This document shows, one piece after another, positions 56,500-64,000 of a stretch of 64,000 nt of DNA. The position numbers and the translations under genes are program-made. Every line of letters begins with the position of its first letter. Within the stretch, counting starts at the first letter, position 1. Source of the stretch: Erigeron canadensis (taxonomy: Eukaryota; Streptophyta; Magnoliopsida; Asterales; Asteraceae); the NCBI RefSeq assembly GCF_010389155.1, contig NC_057764.1, forward strand, positions 372,001 to 436,000, written 5' to 3'. The notes beneath the pieces were generated by a model. That model was not told where the DNA came from. It made no database searches and was given only the letters and a program-made list of their open reading frames with translations.

Positions 56500-56760
56500 A
56501 CAAATCTGTCCTCAAAGCTGTAATTTCTTATCATTGCCACAACCAATTAAGAATATACTTCAGTATTTTTAATATATATGCTTCTCCTTAGGAATGTGAT
56601 TTTGGTCATATATGTAACAACTTTGTCAAAATATTATTGATAATTGTAGATAGTAAAATGTGCCTTTCTATTTTAAAGTTGGAATAATTACAAAATCATG
56701 CACATGTAACTTGAAAATCATCTAAGAAACTAATCATCATATGTATTAGAGATGGCACTT

Positions 56761-59700
56761 TCAAATAAATTCTTCAGATTTGACTTGGCTCTTCTCAAGT
56801 ACTTTAATTTGCATCCGTAACTCTCCAACGGTAACCGTGGCCTCCTACAAAAAACAGTGACACGTTAATTAGATAAAGCTGATATACGGAATTACTTTTG
56901 AACAGAGATATAATAAGAAACTTATCAAAAAATAAATAAATAAATAAACTTTTTCATATGTACTGTTTCCTAACCTTCAACTTATTCATCAAATTAAGTT
57001 CTGTCTTGTCTCGTTGATGTCTTTCGTCTGCAAATTTGTCAATGAGGTTGGTTTGTTCTTTTATCCTTTCATTTGCCTTTAGAAGCTGTCAAAGAAGCAT
57101 GGTTTTGTTAGCCAATCTTCAGTAAGATCTCCAAAGTGTTTATACTAACAAAAAGAAAAGAGGAGGGTGATTTACTTGATTTTCAAGCAAGGCATTTCTG
57201 TCTCTCTCAGATCGCAAATCATCTAACAAACTAGTAAACGCCCCTGCATCTTCATTACTCACTAATCTGCAAAAAGGATTAAAGTTTAGACTAACATAGT
57301 TATAATGCTGAAATGGAAAATGAGAAAAATATATGGATTTAGTGTTTGGGATTGGGTTTTATATAAAGTGATTATGCATTTTGAAATAATCAGTTTGAAA
57401 AAGTTACCATCCACCTAATTTTTCAAATACATCCAAACATCCTAAAATTACTATCTGCTGTTTTTAAACACAACTCATATTATAAATTTGCAGATACAAT
57501 TAGATGGGGATAGTTTGACAAACCTCTGCCTGAGTTCAAGAATTTCTTTCCTCAACTCTGCTACAATGTCTGCTTTGCAGCCACCAGATACATCTGCATG
57601 TACATCTCCATTTGTGGCTCCTGCCTGTTTAGTTACAAGATAGTAAAGCAAGTGTAAGTAAAATTAAAAAATTACACTGTAAATTCTTAGAATCAACACC
57701 CATCATAAAGGCACAAAGTTGCAACAGATGGATATTTAGAAATTTCAAAGCTTATTGATATATATAAGCGAGAAAAGAGAGAAGGAAAAAAAATATATTA
57801 ATAGTGTGATACAAAAATACGGAGAAAATCACCTCTAAAGGAAAGCCAGTGCCTCTTGCTTTTGATTCTTTCAGTGAAACGGATGTTTTACATTGATTTA
57901 TTCTTGACGCGTATGTTTCTGGCATCTCACACTTTTGTGCAAATTCCACAGGTTTTGGTGCTTCAAATTTATTCATGAGTCTCAGGTTCACTCTGGCATC
58001 ATTAGTGTATATTGAAATCGGAACTGCATCCACATAAGATTTGTCTTTAGTGGAAGGAGGTCTATAAGTTGGATCTGAAGCACTACTCTTGCCACGTTTA
58101 GCGTATCCGATTTCTTGGCAATTCGCAGACCTGGCAAAAGTTGGTTATTGAATAATTAGTTCTCGTTCAAGTGCAAGGCATCCTTATGGGAATAAAGTTA
58201 AGGAAAACGTACCAATATTCCTTCTGCATCTGAATCAATCGATTCTCAAGTCTTGAAAGTACAGTTGTGCGTTCAAACCCCTGCTTATCATGAGCTGGTT
58301 CGACGAAATCAGCTTCTAACACACCTGTGTTTGATCAAATAAGGATATGATTGATGTATTAATTAAATTAGACCCATACAAGTGTTATACGATTTAAACA
58401 ACAAAATACCTATAACTCCCCGACCATTACTTCCAGCAGCATTCCAAACCCTCCAAAATGGCTGCAGCACAAAATTTCAGGAAAATATTCAAAACATAGA
58501 ACATACAGCAAATAGTCAAATACATTAATCTGATATTGGTATCCATTCTTTAGCAAGAAAAAAAGTACTAAATTCAAACCTTAATGAGCCGATTCTTATG
58601 ATAAACATTGAATCCTTGAACATCGATATGGTCTTTCGCATCTTTCACAAAGCCAATAGTCACTACAGCCGTCATCGGCTGCAAACAACAAGAGCAAAAA
58701 ATGAATTACCAGAGATTTTAGCATGAAGATATTAGAACTAAATAAAAGCTCCTTGATTTAGAGTCAGTACCTTTTGAGCATTCTTTGTCCCATCAGCAAG
58801 TTGCGTTGGTTTGTACATAATCTTCTGCGTCAGCATCATATCATCAACTATATTATGATGGATGATTTCTTTTCCACGAAGGAAAATTTTAAACCCATTT
58901 GGAAGGTTCAGGTATAGAATGGCTGCATAACTCTGGAGAAGTAAAGTCAATATGATTAAAAAGACAGATTAGTAACAGCTTATTCTAAAATAATCAATAA
59001 ACTAATATTAAGGTTAATGACAGAGACTATACTCTTAAAGAGTGGCGGTAGGTCAAAAAATGTCGAGAGTTGGGATACAAGTTTGCCATCTCTATCTTCT
59101 TTGGATCTCTATTGACCCCCCTGATTTGGATGTCCTGTCAATTAGAAATCAGTATAAGTCAGTCTGACAATTATTCAGTAAAGAGCAACAGAAACAGCAA
59201 ACAAGGGAAAGGATATATGACATACCTCCAAATCAGTGTCGAAATCAAGCTCTAGCTGTCCTTCTTCATCCTCCCAAAGGTTGTATATAATGATGCGCGT
59301 GCCTTGATCGTTGATATAGTCAAACTACAATGAAACAGGAAAATTAAAAAGTGGCATACTTATATGATCAGCGGACACTAAACTTCCAAAAATAAATACA
59401 AATCCAGTATTCATGTAATACGTCAAGTCTAGGAAAACACTAGCAACCTGCTGTAGAAGAGATTCTTCACTCGAGTATGGAGACCACCGGACCACTGTCT
59501 CCATGTTTTTTTTCCAGTCAGCAGGCGAAGATCGCACCAACATTCCCCAGTCTTCTCCTTTTTTCTCAAAATCAATCTAAATCAGCGTAAACAGTTAATC
59601 AGAATTGATATACATTCAAAGGATCAGCTAACGTAGATGTAGAAACAGAGTCAGGTGTGGTACGTACCATTGGAACAACAATATCTTGCTTTCCGGTTTC

Positions 59701-60849
59701 CATTAAGAATGTGTATGACAGCATTCCAATACTTTGGGTTGGGCTAAACAGATTAAGAAAAAAGTTAGTCTTGTTCGCAGTACATAAAGGATAAGACAAT
59801 AAACTGCTGAAAGTAAACCATGACCCATATAAATCTGGTCAGGCTTATAAAACCATACCTTCCTCCATCCTTTCCAGGGCAACGGGTGAATACTATAACA
59901 TCTGCTCCAAGCCTCATTGTACTTGTCTTGAAACCATTCCCATCTAATTAAAACACATAGAAACGTAAATTTAGTATGTAAACGATCGATGATTGTATGC
60001 AGATCATGCATTGAATGGCAGAGTTACACTCACATTGACCAATAGTGTTGGCCAGTTTGCTTTTGACAGAGTAGCCAAGAGACATGCAGCCTCGCATTTT
60101 ATCAGGAGTCATACCACCACCGTTATCTTCAACGAGCAACATTTTGGTGCGAGTATCATTCTCGTTGTGAAGCACATCCAGATTGACATAAGTAGCTCCG
60201 GTTCGCACCTCATCCAAAGAATTGTCAAGAAGCTCAGCGAAAGCTCCTAACGCCCATTTGTGACTTGTAGCATTCGAATGCAAGAATCTTGGATGAACCC
60301 TCAAGTGATCCATGCCACCTGTAATTAATTGGATTGGTACCAAAAAAAATATATATATCAATTCAACATACATAAAATAACGAAAAATTGTATATTAGTT
60401 TATTTGTTCAAAAAATTGTATCATACACATACATATAAAATCGAAAAATTAGCAAGTTAAGGAAAAAAGAGAATACCATGAGGAAGTGAGATAGAATGAT
60501 CATGGGAAACAACAGGGCCATCATAATCCCCTGCCTTCCAAAACTGTTTACACATACCAACATTCCCCTCCGCCGCTTTCTTTTGATAATCAACAACGTC
60601 TAGCGCGGCCGAGCACGGTTTTTGTTGCTGAATATTAGAAGGATCAACAAGTGCAGGCAACATCAATGCGTATTCTTGTTGTTCGACTTTAGGTTTCTTA
60701 TTTGGCGGACCACCTCCTTCTTGATGATCCTTACTACTCTTCTTCGACTCGGTTGTTATTATCGGCATATTATCAGTTAAAGAAGAAGAAGAAACCCTTT
60801 GCATTCCGTCTTCGATTGTCATCAATTCTTGCTTCACCATCACTTCCAT
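56761..60849 (-). CDS. MORC (microrchidia) GHKL ATPase, MORC4/7-like
   Basis: Sixteen exons, from 5' to 3' on the minus strand: 60477-60849, 60034-60318, 59859-59943, 59668-59743, 59448-59576, 59226-59324, 59033-59134, 58771-58932, 58580-58678, 58410-58461, 58213-58324, 57833-58130, 57524-57624, 57176-57266, 56975-57085, 56761-56844. All have GT-AG borders and consistent phase; 752 residues. N-terminal NKKPKV looks like a nuclear signal. GHKL motifs: ELLDNSLDE (N157), VEDNGGGM (D189), and LGYSVKSK with IGQYGNGFK (217-225). The S5-like fold follows, then EYW at the end of exon 11, and a C-terminal coiled coil (EILELRQR..ERIKEQTNL). No CW zinc finger, as in plant MORCs. Family role: nuclear ATPase in heterochromatin compaction, RNA-directed DNA methylation output and disease resistance. 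The MORC4/7 placement is by length and tail only. Confidence 0.92.
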
Positions 60850-61708
60850 TACGCACGCACTCACTCAAGTCTAATTTATAGTTAATAATTATAATACCCT
60901 AATTAATTATTACTGTATTATTTATGTGAAATTAAGAAAGATCGAATCGAAATATATATGAGAGTGGAAGAGGGTTTTGTTTCGTCTGCGCACAAACTCT
61001 AATTTTTTTTCTGATTGATTGATTGATTGATTGGATGGATTTTTCGCACTGGAATACGCGGGAGATATATATACACCCACAATCCCCCACACATATATGG
61101 CAGATTAAATTCCCTAAATATGGTAACTGCTCTACTTTTACACTTTTCCCCCTTATACATATACTAACTTTCTATTTTGCCCTTTTTCACCAAGCACTTC
61201 ATATCTTCTATCTATAATAATCTTTTTATAAAACAAACTCAACTCTTTATTTTAAAAAATTCAATACTTTTACAATATCCTCAAAATACTCCTAAATAAC
61301 CCTAACAGATATACTTAAAATCGTTAATTTTTGCACCTTGTTATTTTTAGATGTCTTATCGTCGCATCTCATTAAAATAACCTATCAGCTTGTATTATCG
61401 TTACGGCATCTCACGCGTTATAAACCGTTGTCGCTAAAACACGTGGACATCCTTCGATTTTATATTTGATTCAATTTTATATTTTTATTCACCACTATTT
61501 GTGTGCTTTTCATATACTCATGCAATAATTAACTATCAATACGGATCAATACCATTTGATGTGAATGTGAGTAATACTAGACTCGTATTAAGAGTGACTT
61601 TGTGGTGGTGAATATGAATGGAAGCTTGCATTTTTTCCCCATACAAATTTATTTTATTTTATATGATGTGTCCTAGACTAAGATTGACATCGAAGATATT
61701 GAAAAAGA
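60850..61708. other. MORC upstream region
   Basis: Contains a (GATT)n tract (about 61013-61033) and a TATA-like tract. No other gene seen. Confidence 0.5.
61065..61073 (-). promoter_or_regulatory. TATA-like box upstream of the MORC gene
   Basis: The minus strand reads TATATATAT ahead of CTCCCGCG, about 216 bp upstream of the ATG. Position is plausible; AT-rich context lowers certainty. Confidence 0.35.
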
Positions 61709-62023
61709 CTAGATTTTAGACCCGTGTCCAACAATGAACACAAGATTTACGACATTATTAGCATTAGATATTAGTACATGTAACTCATAAAAGCTTATAA
61801 GTTCAAAATTGAAGATATAAGTAGATACTAAGTATTCAATTCAAATGTCAATAATGTTAAGCTAATAGAAAGAAAACTAATGTAATAAAAGAATATTGGA
61901 AGCATGCACGTACCTTTCTTCATCATTTAAAAGACTTCTTTATAAACGAAATTTGTTATAGTGTTTTTTGTATTCTCATCTTTGTCACATATTTTCTCAA
62001 CTTAACTCGAAGTTTAATTTATC

Positions 62024-62027
<4 letters not shown>

Positions 62028-62081
<54 letters not shown>
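62028..62081. repeat. (TA)n microsatellite
   Basis: About 26 TA units, the longest tract of this kind on the right side of the window. Confidence 0.9.
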
Positions 62082-62082
<1 letters not shown>

Positions 62083-62102
62083 CATATTATTGGATATAGG
62101 GG

Positions 62103-62279
62103 TTGGTTATTGTAAAACAAGTATTAAAGTAAAACAAATAGGACAAAATCTTGACTCATAGATCATGGTTAAATTGATGCACGAAGATTCACGAAGCAAT
62201 TGATGCACGATGATTTTCAGTAAAGAAAAACCTATTGTTTTATTTGTTTTACTTTAATACTTGTTTTAATTTACCTAAA
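62103..62279. mobile_element. MITE nested in the Helitron
   Basis: Ends contain AAAACAAGTATTAAAGTAAAACAAAT and its reverse complement (about 62115-62143 and 62232-62268), spanning about 175 bp. Confidence 0.55.
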
Positions 62280-62577
62280 ACCATTGGATATATATTAATT
62301 ATTATTTTATTGAATAAATATTAACTATTATTCTAGCGGATATATATTATCTATTATTATTTATTCATTATATTAAAATTATTAGGTAAAAAGTGTAAAT
62401 TTGTGATGGAAAATAAAAAAGTGTAAATTAAAGTCAAAATTGAAAACAAAAGTCAACATTAAAAAATTGAGAATTGTGATTGGTCGATAAGTTATTAGAG
62501 TAACCGTGCTTTAGTATAATAAAAGATTATTACTATATAATTAGCGAGGAGAGAGGGTTTTTGCTCATATAATACTA

Positions 62578-62767
62578 AGGGTCTGTTTGTTTTTTTAACT
62601 ATTAAGTGACTGAATTAATAAGTGACTGAATGTCTATATGGATTAAGTCAATGTAGTTGTTTTTTTGTTTATTAAGTAAAAAAAACAAACGCTTTTAATG
62701 ACTTAATGGATTAAGTATATTTGATTAAGTCATGACTGAGTTTATTAAGTCCCAAACAAACACTACC
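62578..62767. mobile_element. hAT-like MITE candidate
   Basis: It begins AGGGTCTGTTTGTTTTTTTAAC and ends AAGTCCCAAACAAACACTACC, imperfect inverted ends around repeated TTAAGT(G/C)A words. Target duplication not clear. Confidence 0.5.
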
Positions 62768-64000
62768 TAACTAGAACGGATATGAAAATTACCTCAAGTT
62801 GAAAATAATTTGAGGGGTAAAGTTAAAGATATCTTAACTTTTGAATTAAAATCAAATGTTAAAATTAAAACACAATATTTCAATCTTCACCCTTAATTTT
62901 AATCTAATGGTCAATATTTACTTAACTTTACCTCTCAAAATGATCAACTAAATATTCATCCAACTAGAACTGATATTAATTGGTGTTCAAGAAGACATTA
63001 CAAATCTCTTCTGTTATATAATTGATCTTGTTAATCATCACACTTTAGGGACTATTTTGTCATTCTTTAAACTTACTTTATATTATTAATTCATTATCAA
63101 TAATGAATTTGATTTTGAATGCTATTTGGAAACTGTTACTTTGTTTATTAAAAATTATACTTCTTTTTAAGCTATTTCCATATTATACATATCTATGTAT
63201 ATATTAAAAGAGTAATTATCCTAAGATTCTTAAGCCATCCATCTTAATTTAAACTCTCTTTACACAATGTCACATAGGATTTATCCTATATGTCATTTAC
63301 ATAAAAATTTTGACAATATTTTATTTATTTATTATATAAATAATAAAAAAAAACTAAAATAAAATTAATCTATATTATATTGTACGAATTTTAAATCTTC
63401 TAATCCAATAAGGCAATATATATATATAATACATATATTTGTGGTTTGGCATGAGATTTGCAATAGATATTAAAATAATTTATTTTAGGTAAAAATTTGT
63501 TTTTTTAACCAAAAATGAAAATCCTGTAATTAACTATACGTTTTTACCGATAGCTACTTTGGATTGTATATGTATATTTTACATTAGAGTTATATATTTT
63601 ATTTACCAAATTTTTAATTTTATTAGAATAAGTATTGGTTTGCTTTTAGTTTATTGTGTATGTAATTGGTTACGTTTTTTTTGATGCTTCATAATCATTT
63701 ATTAAGCTCGATGTGTGATATTTACCATTTTGACAAACACATAATAAGACATATTGTTTAAAAGTATGTTATAATCGTTTCATGGTTGCTAAATATTTTA
63801 TCTAAAAAATATGTTGTAATCGTTCTTTATAATCTATGTAGCTGAGTCCAAATTCAATGCATGTTGTTTAATGTTTTTGTTGACCGGTTTTGTTGCTGAC
63901 TATGATATGAAAATATAAGGGCCAACGAATGATATGGTTGTATAAATTAACACAAAACACTTTCACTAATTATCAATATCCACAGCTAGATTGTTTTTCT
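62768..64000. other. AT-rich DNA, no gene seen
   Basis: No coding, RNA or transposon terminus that I could support. Confidence 0.5.

Larger units (their letters stand above)
61709..62526 (-). mobile_element. non-autonomous Helitron
   Basis: On the minus strand it starts TCTTTTATTATACTAAAGCACGG at 62526 after an A. It ends with a decayed hairpin (CTTGTGTTCATTGTTGGACACGGG), GTCTAAAAT and CTAG at 61709, followed by T. It is 818 bp with no coding capacity. It contains a (TA)n tract and a nested MITE. Confidence 0.7.

Noticed and set aside
55875..56591. additional proteins of 238 and 131 residues overlapping the Ole e 1 gene
   Set aside because: Frame shadows of CCN-rich repeats. The Ole e 1 frame has a signal peptide, splice sites and family motifs.

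Overview
The window is nuclear DNA from a flowering plant, most likely a eudicot. It has spliced genes with GT-AG introns, an AT-rich background full of (TA)n microsatellites, and many plant transposon families. The genes are typical eudicot families; an asterid or Asteraceae source is only an impression. I reconstructed the gene models by hand from splice sites and reading phase, and every exon junction listed is phase-consistent.

Six protein genes look intact. (1) 1895-4034 (-) is a peroxisomal dienoyl-CoA isomerase/enoyl-CoA hydratase ending in the peroxisomal signal SKL. (2) 30293-32242 (+) is a six-exon SWEET sugar transporter, probably clade III. (3) 33366-40014 (-) is a five-exon PBS1-like receptor-like cytoplasmic kinase; genes 2 and 3 converge. 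(4) 50776-52863 (+) is a single-exon EXO70 exocyst subunit. (5) 55276-56428 (+) is a secreted Ole e 1-domain proline-rich wall protein. (6) 56761-60849 (-) is a 16-exon MORC GHKL ATPase; genes 5 and 6 converge.

Most of the rest is transposon-derived. 13922-29112 is an Athila-type Ty3/gypsy element with two LTRs (the right one truncated), PBS, gag-protease, RT-RNaseH-integrase, a spliced env-position ORF and a polypurine tract. Its gag has three stop codons, a solo LTR of a related element sits between protease and reverse transcriptase, and the pol end and env-position ORF are frameshifted. Three Mutator-like elements have long terminal inverted repeats and 9-bp target duplications: 10086-11777, 34300-36832 (inside a PBS1-like kinase intron) and 41740-49041 (a 7.3-kb nest). 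Solo LTRs with 5-bp target duplications lie at 8034-8494 and 44850-47579. Helitrons or their termini lie near 1162, 5390-5633, 7566-7669, 12247-13750, 43802, 44448, 44457-47616 and 61709-62526. There are also two tRNA-derived SINEs, two Stowaway-like MITEs and several foldback elements.

The features most worth a second look are these: clusters of a GC-rich palindromic word (TGCGCMGCAGCT) recurring in the Athila LTRs, its intergenic and intronic DNA, and an unrelated LTR; a different palindrome cluster (TAACGGCCGTTA) in the nested related LTR; a run of TTGACT W-boxes upstream of the LTR TATA box; the 7.3-kb Mutator-like nest; a SINE just upstream of the isomerase promoter; and an orphan GC-rich exon-like segment at 5900-5989. 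I saw nothing that clearly constitutes a wholly new biological system.
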